From contig CAJUMJ010000021.1 of NCBI GenBank assembly GCA_910587095.1, positions 1 through 26,733 on the forward strand: 26,733 nt of DNA, written 5' to 3'. Origin of the DNA: an uncultured Lachnospiraceae bacterium. Lineage in GTDB: Bacteria > Bacillota > Clostridia > Lachnospirales > Lachnospiraceae. This document shows, one piece after another, positions 13,053 through 21,933 of the stretch (the first letter of the stretch is position 1; each line of letters opens with the position of its first letter). The notes under the pieces are model-generated. The model did not search any database. It was not told the origin of the DNA and saw only the letters and a program-made list of their open reading frames with translations. The position numbers were made by a program, and so were the translations under genes.

Positions 13053-14850
13053 ACAGTTCTTCCTCTTTCTTCGCCGCTACCACCAAATACACCTCCGAGC
13101 CTTGTCCCGGTTCGCTCTTTATCGTAAGACCGTATTCCTCACCGTAAATCATCTTTAACCTGGCATTGATATTGGAAAGCCCTATGGAATTGCCCTCCAC
13201 TATCAGATTTGTGTCATTTTCCCGCAAGCGCCGGTTCTGCTCTTTTCCGTCCATCCCCACGCCGTCGTCCTTGACCATAATATAGAGCTTTTCCTCCGCC
13301 TGCCATATTTTTATATCAATGTTCTTTTCCCCGCGCTTATTTTTCAGTCCATGGTTAATCGCGTTTTCCACCAGAGGCTGCACGGAAATCTTGGGGATAG
13401 AATAAAGCAGCACGTTCTCGTCGATGTCAAAATGATAGCGTATCTCCTGCCGCATTCTCACATTCATCACAAAGATATAGTTTTTTAAATGCGAAATCTC
13501 CCGTGCCACCGTCGTGTAAGGATATTTCATGTCAAGGCTATAGCGGAAAATATTGCTGAGCGACTGGCACAGCTCGCTCACCAGATCGCAGTTTTGGATA
13601 CTCGCGATACTGCTCATGGTATCCAGCGTATTGTACAAAAAATGCGGGTTTATCTGCGCCTGAAGAGCTTGATACTGAGCCTTGTTTACCAGGAGCTGGT
13701 ACTGGTACTGCTGCCCGATCAGACTCTCAATGGAATCGAGCATATAGTTAAACTCCTCGCCCAGTTTTCCTATCTCGTCCTGCACCTGATAATTCACCCT
13801 AAGCTGCGTCTCCCCGCCGCGGATCCTGCCGATCGTATCCATCAGTTCCGCCAGCGGCTTGGTAAGGCTTTTCGTAATATAAGTATAGAGGATAATCATG
13901 AGAAAGCTCAGAGCCGTCACGCTCATAAGAATGGTCCTTGCAAGCATTTTCTGGCTGGCCTTTAAGACAGACTGCGGCAAAATCGCATAGGCGTCCAGAT
14001 CATATTTCGTCTGCGACAGATGGAAAAATACCTTCTCCGAATCCGCCATATCCGCGGCCGCCTTACCCGTTTCCTTAATATTCACCATAATCTGTGTATA
14101 GAAATCGATAAACTTCCCGTCGGACTGCCCCAACATCGCAAAAGGCCGGTCTCCCGCCGGCTGCATCCAGACAAAAGTATTATCTCCCGCCTGATATTTT
14201 TTCATAATTTTCAACATAGTCGTCACATCCGCGTCGCAGACAATATAGCCGATCATGTTTTTTATGTTGGAGATATCGTAAATTTTTAAAACAAAGCGCA
14301 CCATGTCGCCTTGTCTCGAGGGATTACGGTAGCTGGAAATAAGCATCCTGTTCTCGTCCGATTCCACATAGTCCCTCACACGCCCCGCATTATATGTATC
14401 CTCATCCAGATAAATATCCGCGGCAAAATTCCGCATCGGCGTAGAAGTTTTCCGGTATACACTGACAATCTCGTGGGAGCTGTTATAAAAATACAGCGCC
14501 ATCATGCCGTCGTTGGCCGTAAAATGCTTCTCCGCGTAGTCCCTCGCATAGCGGTAATAATCCTCCCGCAGCTCCTGTGCCGTTTCATATTCCCGCAGCG
14601 CGTTTAAAAAACTTTTGTCATTGTAGATGTTAACCATATTGGTTTCCATCTGCCTGATATAGCTCCTCACCTCATTCTGCATATTGTCCAGAGAATTATA
14701 AGCCATATCCCGCGCCTGTTCATAAACCATGTTGGAGCTGACATTCAAAAGCAATATCGTCTGCAAGACCAAAGCGATAAGAGTACACAAAATACAAATC
14801 AACAGTATTTTATTTCTCATGCTTCCTCTTACAGATATTTTCCCGATCAT
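13033..14850 (-). CDS. Sensor histidine kinase (YesM/LytS family)
   Basis: The protein has about 605 residues. The ATG at 14850 has GGAGGG just upstream; ATGs at 14862 and 14820 are alternatives and the choice is uncertain. A first membrane span (about 16-38), a large extracytoplasmic sensor region (about 40-300), a second span (about 305-325), HAMP (about 326-380) and a His_kinase domain with QINPHFLYNTLD follow in order; phospho-acceptor His403. ATP-binding motifs NAINHGLKN, DDGVGMD and SIGLSNINARL are present. It would sense an extracellular sugar or a binding-protein complex and phosphorylate the AraC-type regulator encoded immediately downstream. Confidence 0.92.
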   Translation of the reverse strand: MIGKISVRGSMRNKILLICILCTLIALVLQTILLLNVSSNMVYEQARDMAYNSLDNMQNEVRSYIRQMETNMVNIYNDKSFLNALREYETAQELREDYYRYARDYAEKHFTANDGMMALYFYNSSHEIVSVYRKTSTPMRNFAADIYLDEDTYNAGRVRDYVESDENRMLISSYRNPSRQGDMVRFVLKIYDISNIKNMIGYIVCDADVTTMLKIMKKYQAGDNTFVWMQPAGDRPFAMLGQSDGKFIDFYTQIMVNIKETGKAAADMADSEKVFFHLSQTKYDLDAYAILPQSVLKASQKMLARTILMSVTALSFLMIILYTYITKSLTKPLAELMDTIGRIRGGETQLRVNYQVQDEIGKLGEEFNYMLDSIESLIGQQYQYQLLVNKAQYQALQAQINPHFLYNTLDTMSSIASIQNCDLVSELCQSLSNIFRYSLDMKYPYTTVAREISHLKNYIFVMNVRMRQEIRYHFDIDENVLLYSIPKISVQPLVENAINHGLKNKRGEKNIDIKIWQAEEKLYIMVKDDGVGMDGKEQNRRLRENDTNLIVEGNSIGLSNINARLKMIYGEEYGLTIKSEPGQGSEVYLVVAAKKEEELYGKETV

Positions 14851-14898
14851 CGCTCCCTCCATGCCAGCCCACTCACAGTAACAAATCAGCAGCGGTAA

Positions 14899-15786
14899 TT
14901 ATCCGATATGAAAATGCGCCACTTCCTCCCGCGTCGGTATGGAGGCCGTCGCCCCTGCCCTGGAAACCGCGATGGCCGACGCTTTTGCCGCCATCTCAAG
15001 CCCCTGTTCCACCGGTATTCCCTCCATCATGGATGCGATAAAATATCCCGTAAAGGTATCTCCCGCCGCCGTCGTATCCTTCGCTTCCACGCGAAAGATT
15101 TCCTGTCTGTGCACGACCTTCTTATCCTGATACACAGAACCTTCACTGCCAAGCGTCAGCACGACTCTTGCGTCCGGGTAAAGCTCCCGCAGTTTCTTTA
15201 AAATCTCCTCCGGTTCCTTCTCTCCCGTAATCTGCCACCCCTCGACCTCATTCATAAGGAACATGGTGATTTTCGAAAAATCACAAGCATCCAGGTTCCC
15301 GTCATAGGGAGACGGATTCAGGATAATCATCATCTCTTTCTCATAAGCCCTGTCGATAATATAATCCATCATATTGATCTCATTCTGCAAAAGAAGGATG
15401 TCCCCCCTTCCAAAATGATCCAGAACCTCGTCCACAAACTCTTTTGTGATACTGCGGTTTGCTCCCCCGTATAGCAGGATACAGTTCTGTCCGCTTCTAT
15501 CTACCTGAATAATCGTGTGTCCGCTCTTGCCCGGAATTTCACGGATAAATTCTGTATTGACCCCTCCGGCTTTGCATGCGTCAAGGAGAATTCCCCCTTC
15601 CTCCCCGACCATCCCGGCATGATAAACCGAAACGCCGGCTTTCGCGAGCGCGATGGACTGATTCAGTCCCTTACCACCGCAAAATGTGTTCATTCCCCCC
15701 GTGGCAAGCGTCTCCCCGGCCATCACCATATGATCCACCGAATAGACATAATCCAGATTTAAAGAACCGAAATTTAATACTTTCAT
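14899..15786 (-). CDS. PfkB-family carbohydrate kinase, probably ribokinase
   Basis: This 295-residue protein has the usual ribokinase length. The N-terminal sugar-binding motif GGKGLNQ (37-43) and the C-terminal PfkB signature DTTAAGDTFTGYF with catalytic Asp243 are both present. It phosphorylates a sugar such as ribose using ATP in the cytoplasm. Its position after a nucleoside importer and in the same direction as a nucleoside hydrolase fits ribose salvage. It also lies only 48 bp before the sensor kinase gene, so it could belong to either transcription unit. A hairpin (15829-15852) separates it from the transporter genes. Other PfkB substrates, including nucleosides, are possible. Confidence 0.85.
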   Translation of the reverse strand: MKVLNFGSLNLDYVYSVDHMVMAGETLATGGMNTFCGGKGLNQSIALAKAGVSVYHAGMVGEEGGILLDACKAGGVNTEFIREIPGKSGHTIIQVDRSGQNCILLYGGANRSITKEFVDEVLDHFGRGDILLLQNEINMMDYIIDRAYEKEMMIILNPSPYDGNLDACDFSKITMFLMNEVEGWQITGEKEPEEILKKLRELYPDARVVLTLGSEGSVYQDKKVVHRQEIFRVEAKDTTAAGDTFTGYFIASMMEGIPVEQGLEMAAKASAIAVSRAGATASIPTREEVAHFHIG

Positions 15787-15828
15787 ACCCCTTACTCTTT
15801 CCCTTCCCTTTCTTCCGGGCCATCCTCT

Positions 15829-15852
15829 AAAAAACCGACGCCCGGCTTTTTT
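15829..15852 (-). terminator. Intrinsic terminator or attenuator between the nucleoside transporter and ribokinase genes
   Basis: AAAAAA plus CCG (15829-15837) pairs with CGG, a one-base bulge and TTTTTT (15843-15852), with a 5-nt loop. In the minus direction the stem ends in six T residues. It may end the transporter operon or reduce expression of the downstream genes. Confidence 0.6.
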
Positions 15853-15914
15853 AATGATAACGACTACGTTTTCATTTTATCATAAGTATGGGAATAAAAA
15901 CAGCCGCAAATACC

Positions 15915-16832
15915 CTATACCTCTTTTTGCTTCCTGTAAATCCTTACAGAAAATATCGTAAGACCTATAAGCGTCGCCAGATACGGAATTGTTTTTACCA
16001 AATCGGAAGGAAGGCCTTGTGCCGCTGCCGCATTCGATACCGCGTCAGCCACGCCGAACAGGAGGGATGCCGCCGCCGAACCAAGGGCAGTCTGTCGTCC
16101 CATAGCTTCCGCCGCCAGCGCAATCCATCCGCGGCTGCTCAGCATATCTCTGGAGAACCAGGAAACATACCCCATCGACATAAACGCGCCGCCAAATCCG
16201 CACATCACACCGCTCAGCAACAATGCGATCGCCTGTGTTTTAGTCGTACTGATTCCCACCGACTCAGCCGCCTCTTTTTTCTCCCCGACCGCCCGGATAT
16301 GATACCCAAGATCTGTGGACTTTAGTAAAAAATAGGTAAACGCCACCGCCAAAACGGAAACATATGTCAAAATATTGTGTCCCGACAGGATATCTCCCAA
16401 TATCGGAATATTTTCTATAATCGGGATATGGATATCCGGGAGCGTCTTACTCGGCAAGGAAACGCTGGTTCCCTTATCGCTGGCCGCCAAATACAGGAAG
16501 AACACGGTGCCTCCGCTTGCCAGGCTGTTTAACGCGATACCTCCGAGAATGATATTTGTCTTGTAATACAATGTGAAAAACGCCAGTACACCCGCAAACA
16601 CAATAGCCGTCAAAAGCGCCATCAGAAGCCCTATCAACGCGCTCTGGCTCAGATAGCTGAAATACATTCCCGCAAACGCGGCCATCAGCATCAGCCCCTC
16701 AAGCGCAATATTGGGAACTCCCGCAATATCCGAAATAACCGCACCCATGGAAGCAAACAAAAGCGGTGTCATTACACGAAATATCGAATATATAAAATCA
16801 ACCGAAAAAACAAGATCAATGAACCCCCTCAT
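15915..16832 (-). CDS. Nucleoside ABC transporter permease (YufQ/NupC type)
   Basis: This 305-residue integral membrane protein of the BPD_transp_2 family has about eight to ten hydrophobic segments. Motifs typical of the second permease of BmpA-linked importers include ISDIAGVPNIALEGLMLMAAF near the N-terminus and LGYHIRAVGEKKEAAESVGI (about 192-211), which is the ATPase contact region. Its start overlaps the preceding permease gene by 17 bp, with GGGGAGGTG upstream. With that permease and the double ATPase it forms the nucleoside import complex. Substrate class is inferred from the neighbours. Confidence 0.88.
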   Translation of the reverse strand: MRGFIDLVFSVDFIYSIFRVMTPLLFASMGAVISDIAGVPNIALEGLMLMAAFAGMYFSYLSQSALIGLLMALLTAIVFAGVLAFFTLYYKTNIILGGIALNSLASGGTVFFLYLAASDKGTSVSLPSKTLPDIHIPIIENIPILGDILSGHNILTYVSVLAVAFTYFLLKSTDLGYHIRAVGEKKEAAESVGISTTKTQAIALLLSGVMCGFGGAFMSMGYVSWFSRDMLSSRGWIALAAEAMGRQTALGSAAASLLFGVADAVSNAAAAQGLPSDLVKTIPYLATLIGLTIFSVRIYRKQKEV

Positions 16833-17886
16833 TTTGCACCTCCCCTATCTTGACATCCTTTTCAATCCATCTCTGTCTGTATTTATGTAAAAACTTTTCT
16901 GCGGAAATCAACAAAATAATCAATGTCTGTAAAATGGAAATCATCTCCGTCGGAACATCCGCAAAGCGGTTCACCAAATCCGCGCCGACCCTGAGATACG
17001 CGACAAAAGCCGCCGCTCCGATCACTCCAAGCGGATTATTGTTTGCCAGCATGGCAATCATGGCTCCGTCAAACCCATATCCCGGCAGCGCCGTCCACTC
17101 AAACCTTTTATGCAGTCCCAGGCACTCCACAATGCCGCCGCATCCGGCTACGGCCCCGGCTATCACATGAACCATAATAATCACTTTTGTCACATTCATT
17201 CCCGAATATTTTGCAAACTTCGCGTTGGCGCCCGTAGCTCTCACCTGCAACCCCCACTTGGTCTTATACATAAACAGATAAACCAATACGGCGCAAAAAA
17301 CGGCAATCAAAATTCCGGCATGTACTCTCGTCCCCTTCACGATAACAGGAAGCATTGCGGCTTTGCGGTATTTGTAAGATACCAACGTCGATACGGCAGG
17401 ATCCCGCATCATATTATTTAAGATATAACAGCCGACTCCGTAACAGATATTGTTCATCATCAGCGACGTTACCACTTCATTTGCATTGAATTTCGCCCGC
17501 AAAATACCCGGGACAAGCATGACCAGAATCCCGACCCCGGCCGCCACTAAAAGACATACCAGCGGAAAAATGAAAACCGGAAGCCGCAGCCAGATCGCGG
17601 CGATGGAACCCGCAATTCCCGCCATAAAATATAGACCCTCGCCTCCCAGGTTAAAAAGGCTTGTCTGAAACAGTACCGCCATGGAAAGTCCGGAAAAAAT
17701 CAGAGGGATAGCCGTCTCCACGATATTTCCCACATAACGTCCCGAAGAAAACGGCTGCAGCAGGAAAATCAAAATCGACTGCACCGGCTTGTCGCTGATC
17801 AGTATGATAATAACAAACGCTACAAGAATCGCCGCCAGCATCGCGACTGCCGTGCGCATTATATTAAAGGATTTCTCTCTATTCAC
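16816..17886 (-). CDS. Nucleoside ABC transporter permease (YufP/NupB type)
   Basis: This 356-residue membrane permease of the BPD_transp_2 family starts with a GTG at 17886, one base after the TAG stop of the ATPase gene. Conserved features include FNLGGEGLYFMAGIAGS, FNANEVVTSLMMNNICYGVG and LQVRATGANAKFAKYSGMNV, the last being the cytoplasmic coupling region. These are characteristic of the first permease in BmpA-dependent nucleoside systems. It lies in an uninterrupted minus-strand operon between the ATPase and the second permease. Confidence 0.88.
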   Translation of the reverse strand: MNREKSFNIMRTAVAMLAAILVAFVIIILISDKPVQSILIFLLQPFSSGRYVGNIVETAIPLIFSGLSMAVLFQTSLFNLGGEGLYFMAGIAGSIAAIWLRLPVFIFPLVCLLVAAGVGILVMLVPGILRAKFNANEVVTSLMMNNICYGVGCYILNNMMRDPAVSTLVSYKYRKAAMLPVIVKGTRVHAGILIAVFCAVLVYLFMYKTKWGLQVRATGANAKFAKYSGMNVTKVIIMVHVIAGAVAGCGGIVECLGLHKRFEWTALPGYGFDGAMIAMLANNNPLGVIGAAAFVAYLRVGADLVNRFADVPTEMISILQTLIILLISAEKFLHKYRQRWIEKDVKIGEVQNEGVH

Positions 17887-17887
17887 C

Positions 17888-19438
17888 CTAGTTCACCGCC
17901 TTTCGAATCCGCTCCTGTGTATGCCTCTCTATCCCAAGCATGTAAAGACCAAGCTTTTCCTCATTTAATCCTTCAGTACTTTCAAAGAAAGCCACAAGCT
18001 CGCCCTCATACATAACGGCAAGCACATCCGACAGCTTTAAAATCTCCGCCAGATCAGCGGATACAAGAATCACGGAGCTGCCCTGCTCACAGAGCTTTAC
18101 GATTCTTTTGTGTATGATATGGGCCGCCCCCACATCCACGCCTCTGGTCGGCTGCTCGGCTATCAAAATACCCGGGTTATGCCCGCACTCTCTGGCCACA
18201 ACGACTTTCTGCATATTTCCGCCCGAAAGCATACCGACAGGCTGTGCGCCTCCGGCACAACGTATCTCGTAGTCTTTGATATTTCCGCCTACAAACTCGT
18301 CAATCTTTTTGAAATCCAACAACCCGTGCTTTTGAAAATCATTGCTTTCCAAATCATTGGAAATCATATTTTCACTTATCGCCACGGAAGCCGCCACACC
18401 TTGCTCCAGCCGGTCTTCAGGCACATAGCCAAACGGCAGCTCTCTGACCGTCCCCTGATTCAGACCGGAAATATCCCGGCCAAAAAATTCGACTTTGCCG
18501 CCCTGGACCGCCCGCTTCCGGCTCAAAATATCAATCAGCTCTACCTGCCCGTTTCCTTGCACGCCCGCAATGCCGAAAATCATACCTTCTCTGACATTAA
18601 AAGAAATATTGTTTAAAATTCGGACATTGCTTTTATCGGTGTAAGAGAGGTTTTCCACATGGACGTTCACCTCTCCGTACCTCTTTTCTTTCCGCTCGAT
18701 GGAAGTGTTAAGCTCACATCCCATAATCGCATTGGATATCTGTTGCTCTGTCACGTCCTTGCACAAATATGTTTCAATGGTTCTCCCGCTCCTCATGACG
18801 GTAATTCTGTCGCAAATTTGTTTGATCTCGGGAATTTTGTGGGAGATAAACACGATGGTATGCCCCTGTGCTTTTAGTTCGTTCAGTTCATCAAACAACT
18901 GATCCGTCTCCTGCGGGGTCAGCACAGCCGTTGGTTCATCTAAAATGAGAATCTCCGCCCCTCTGGCCAGTGCCTTTAAAATTTCTACCTTCTGCTTCAG
19001 CCCTACCGGAAGATTCTTCGTAATCTCCTTCGGGTTTACCGGAAGATTATATTTTTCACCCATCTCCTCCGTAAAGCGCACAGCCTCCTCTCCATTTACA
19101 AATAAACCTTTTTTAGGTTCCATGCCAAGCACGATATTCTGCGCGACGGTAAAGGACTCAACCAACATGAAATGCTGATGCACCATACCGATTCCCTTCG
19201 CGATCGCATCTTTGGAACCGGAAAATACGGTTTTCTCCCCTCTCAGGATAATTTCTCCCCGTGACGGCTGTTCCATCCCGAAAAGGATTTTCATCAATGT
19301 TGATTTTCCTGCTCCGTTTTCCCCCACTAACGCGTGAATCTCACCTTTTTTCAGATTGAAATTCACGTCTGAATTAGCAACTACGCCATTTCCGTAAACT
19401 TTGGCAATATGGTTCATTTCCAATATATAGTCACTCAT
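17888..19438 (-). CDS. Nucleoside ABC transporter ATPase, two fused domains (YufO/NupA type)
   Basis: At 516 residues this is a tandem ABC ATPase. Domain 1 has Walker A GENGAGKST (39-47) and Walker B LILDEP (Asp167/Glu168). Domain 2 has a degenerate Walker A, GVQGNGQVELID without the lysine, but an intact signature LSGGNMQKV, as is normal in RbsA/YufO-type proteins. It would energise import of nucleosides through the two adjacent permeases. The gene starts with ATG and lies 30 bp after the BmpA-like gene. A ribose or other sugar ATPase (RbsA, MglA) is the alternative, but the permease pair and BMP lipoprotein favour nucleosides. Confidence 0.9.
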   Translation of the reverse strand: MSDYILEMNHIAKVYGNGVVANSDVNFNLKKGEIHALVGENGAGKSTLMKILFGMEQPSRGEIILRGEKTVFSGSKDAIAKGIGMVHQHFMLVESFTVAQNIVLGMEPKKGLFVNGEEAVRFTEEMGEKYNLPVNPKEITKNLPVGLKQKVEILKALARGAEILILDEPTAVLTPQETDQLFDELNELKAQGHTIVFISHKIPEIKQICDRITVMRSGRTIETYLCKDVTEQQISNAIMGCELNTSIERKEKRYGEVNVHVENLSYTDKSNVRILNNISFNVREGMIFGIAGVQGNGQVELIDILSRKRAVQGGKVEFFGRDISGLNQGTVRELPFGYVPEDRLEQGVAASVAISENMISNDLESNDFQKHGLLDFKKIDEFVGGNIKDYEIRCAGGAQPVGMLSGGNMQKVVVARECGHNPGILIAEQPTRGVDVGAAHIIHKRIVKLCEQGSSVILVSADLAEILKLSDVLAVMYEGELVAFFESTEGLNEEKLGLYMLGIERHTQERIRKAVN

Positions 19439-19468
19439 AAGAATCCAGCTCCTTTATTTTTCTGTCGG

Positions 19469-20632
19469 TTAAGGGCGCACCTGATCTCTGATTTCTACCA
19501 GTTCCTCCGTTGTCAACCCCATAGTCTCGGTAAGCTCCACTTCTCCGTTCTTAACTTTTTCTTTTAACTCTTCAATCAGCTTCCGATCGTCCTCCGACAT
19601 CAGCTTTTCGTAAAACTCATTATCCGCAATGCCAACCGCTTCTTCCTTCAATCCGTAGTACTCCTTCTTTCCGTAATTCACTTCCCCATCCATTGCTTTT
19701 TGTACAATGTGCAAAGCATTCTGAGGAATCTTTTTAATCGCGGAAGTAATAACCACATTCGCCATCTCCGGCTGTGACTCCTTCAAAGCCTCCGCCTGAT
19801 CCGAATCCACACCGATTACATATTTTCCCGTCTGTACCGCCGCGTCTATCACACCGATTCCTGACTGTCCGGCCGCCGTAAATACAACGGAAATACCGGA
19901 ATTATAAAGAAGAAGCCCATTCTCTTTTCCTTTCGCCGTGTCGGTAAAGCTTCCTACATAAGAACTCTGCACCTTAATATCCGGCATAATCTTTTGCGCG
20001 CCTTCAATGTAACCGACCAGAAATTCATTGATACCGGGGATGTCCATGCCGCCCACAAAGCCGATCATACTTTCTCCCTGCTCCTGCGCCTTTAACGCTG
20101 CCACCGCGCCTGCAAGATAGCTCATTTCATTGTTTTTAGGCGCAATAATATAGACATTGGAAGGAATCTCATCCATCTCACCATCCAGGTTGATGAATTT
20201 CTGGTCCGGATACTCTTCCGCAATCTGCGTCAGCGCATCATCTCCATTGCTGGAAACCGTTAAAATCAGGTCATAACCACCCTGGCAGAGATCGACATAC
20301 GCCGGATAATACTTGGATGCATCCGTCCCGCATTCCACATAGTCCACCTCCATGCCGTACTCCTGCTCCAAAAGACCGACCGCCTCGTAGGAAGCGTCAA
20401 AGAAAGACTTATCCCCAAGACTCCCGGGAATCAAAAGCGCCACTTTATAATCCGCCGCGATGCCCTCAAATTTTTCTTTTCCCGTCTGCTGCGCCGCACT
20501 TTCCGACTCCGTATTTTCCTCCGCCTCGACGCTTTGCGCCGCCGTATCTTCCTCCGGCTCCGGCGCGGCGCAGCCCGCCGCCATAACACCAAACATGGTA
20601 CAGATCATCGCCAAAACAACTTTTTTCCTCAT
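19469..20632 (-). CDS. BMP-family nucleoside-binding lipoprotein
   Basis: This 387-residue protein has a lipoprotein signal peptide with lipobox MAAGC (lipidated Cys21), an acidic linker (about 24-50), then a BMP-family fold. VALLIPGSLGDKSFFDASYE at about 65-84 is the characteristic first strand and loop, with later motifs VGGMDIPGINEFLVGY and VFTAAGQSGIGVIDAA. Proteins of this family (BmpA, PnrA) bind purine nucleosides outside the membrane. The ATG has AGAGGAGG upstream. It sits between the nucleoside hydrolase and the transporter ATPase, matching a nucleoside-salvage role. Confidence 0.9.
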   Translation of the reverse strand: MRKKVVLAMICTMFGVMAAGCAAPEPEEDTAAQSVEAEENTESESAAQQTGKEKFEGIAADYKVALLIPGSLGDKSFFDASYEAVGLLEQEYGMEVDYVECGTDASKYYPAYVDLCQGGYDLILTVSSNGDDALTQIAEEYPDQKFINLDGEMDEIPSNVYIIAPKNNEMSYLAGAVAALKAQEQGESMIGFVGGMDIPGINEFLVGYIEGAQKIMPDIKVQSSYVGSFTDTAKGKENGLLLYNSGISVVFTAAGQSGIGVIDAAVQTGKYVIGVDSDQAEALKESQPEMANVVITSAIKKIPQNALHIVQKAMDGEVNYGKKEYYGLKEEAVGIADNEFYEKLMSEDDRKLIEELKEKVKNGEVELTETMGLTTEELVEIRDQVRP

Positions 20633-20652
20633 CTTCCGTTTCCTCCTCTGTT

Positions 20653-21564
20653 CTAATAAATTCTCTGTTTTATAAGTTTCCTGAATTTTTCCGTATCTAT
20701 TGATTTTGCGTAGTGAAAATCTTTCCCGGTATCCGTATGTAACTCATAGGCGTTTGTATGAAACACGATAGCCCCTCTTGTATAAGCTCCCGACAGCTCA
20801 ACCGTAAAATCGCTTTTCTCCATCCCGCAAATACTTTCATCCAGCAAATACGCGACGAGAAGCGCGTCATGGAACGTGTAGACATACCCTGTCTTTTCCC
20901 GGAAAATCCGAATCCCCCGCTTAAAGTACTGCATTCTCTCATTTTCATCGGGACATAATTCATCCATCATCTCGTCAGGGATCAGGCAGTGCTTTGTCAC
21001 ATCCAGCCCAAACATCTTTAAATGCCCCGCAAAGTCCATAACGATTCTGGCCGCTTCCGGATCGCATTTGATATTCCACTCGGGAGAACTGCCTGAAAAA
21101 ACGCCTCCCATGGCAAGAATATCCACCTGCTTCATCAGCTCCGGTTCTCTGTAAAAGGCAATGCCCAGATTCGTCATACAGCCGATTGCCATGATCGTCA
21201 AATCCGGATGCTCCCTTACTTTTCGGATGATAAAGTCCGCTCCGTCAAGGTCCGTTATGATCTGCCCTTTCCGGCTGTTTTCCAAAATCCCGTATTGTAT
21301 AGGCGCCGTGTGCGGATCCGGCCGCTCTATAAGCGGACAGGCCGCCCCGGCGCAAACCGGAATATCGTCTCTTCCATATTTGCCGCATAGCTCCGACACC
21401 AGTTCAGCCCTTTTGACGCTGTCCAGATAAACCGTCGTAATTCCTACAATCTCCAGCTCCGGTGAATTCAGCGCCATAATGAGAGCCGCCGCATCATCCA
21501 CATCGTCACCTAAGTCCGTATCGATTAAAACTTTTTTAGGTAAGGTTTCCCTCATTTTATTCAA
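20653..21564 (-). CDS. Inosine-uridine preferring nucleoside hydrolase
   Basis: About 303 residues. The metal-binding N-terminal signature is DTDLGDDVDDAAAL (from Asp15), the family's DxDxGxxxDD block. IMAIGCMTNLGIA and the WNIKCDPEAARIV block further match the IU_nuc_hydro family. The enzyme splits nucleosides into free base and ribose in the cytoplasm. A TTG at 21564 is 4 bases after AGGAGG; the in-frame ATG at 21555 is 13 bases away, so TTG is slightly preferred, but this is uncertain. It is 20 bp upstream of the binding protein and leads the transporter operon. Released ribose would be a substrate for the kinase encoded downstream. Confidence 0.9.
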   Translation of the reverse strand: MNKMRETLPKKVLIDTDLGDDVDDAAALIMALNSPELEIVGITTVYLDSVKRAELVSELCGKYGRDDIPVCAGAACPLIERPDPHTAPIQYGILENSRKGQIITDLDGADFIIRKVREHPDLTIMAIGCMTNLGIAFYREPELMKQVDILAMGGVFSGSSPEWNIKCDPEAARIVMDFAGHLKMFGLDVTKHCLIPDEMMDELCPDENERMQYFKRGIRIFREKTGYVYTFHDALLVAYLLDESICGMEKSDFTVELSGAYTRGAIVFHTNAYELHTDTGKDFHYAKSIDTEKFRKLIKQRIY

Positions 21565-21653
21565 TCTGCCTCCTTTATCCGTATTGGTAAAAATTATTTT
21601 GTCTGTTTTGCGACTTTACCATTCCATTTCCCCCGCCCTCCCTTCCATGATAG

Positions 21654-21682
21654 TCACAATTTTTTTCCTGTTTAGATTGTGA
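21654..21682. promoter_or_regulatory. Inverted repeat upstream of the nucleoside operon
   Basis: TCACAAT (21654-21660) and ATTGTGA (21676-21682) are perfect 7-bp inverted arms around 15 bases, about 90 bp upstream of the nucleoside hydrolase start. The arms contain the TGTGA/TCACA half-sites used by Crp-type proteins, but spacing and orientation differ from a classical Crp site. The Crp/Fnr-like protein encoded next door is an obvious candidate ligand. Confidence 0.35.
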
Positions 21683-21711
21683 TTTTAGTATATTCTTTTC
21701 AAAGCAAACGA

Positions 21712-21926
21712 CGAAAGGTCATATGACCTTTCGCCGTTAAAATTGAAACCTGTTATATTCACCCTAACCACCATGATTCCGCTGTGCGGAATCTCAAAAT
21801 CCGCGGACGAACAAGTTCGTCCTGAAAAACGCCCGTTTTCGGCGTTTTTCGGCGTGAAAGTGATTTGCGAAGCAAATCTAGTACTTCTCCGCGAAATGCC
21901 CTCTGGCATGAGCGGCTAGAAGTACT
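21712..21926. repeat. Composite of six successive hairpins (palindromic repeat element)
   Basis: Six inverted repeats lie end to end: a perfect 22-bp palindrome 21712-21733; 21775-21782/21786-21793; 21805-21812/21815-21822; 21825-21833/21841-21849; 21862-21868/21872-21878; and a branched one, 21880-21888/21918-21926, with inner stems 21889-21892/21912-21915 and 21896-21900/21905-21909. The block starts 8 bp after the Crp-like stop codon. It looks like an interspersed structured repeat or a structured RNA; no coding potential is credible. In the remainder of 21565-21933 only the inverted repeat at 21654 stands out. Confidence 0.7.
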
Positions 21927-21933
21927 TCTCACA

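Noticed and set aside
21685..21909. Minus-strand 74-codon frame in the hairpin block.
   Set aside because: The sequence is explained by consecutive palindromes, with no ribosome-binding site and no sensible protein.
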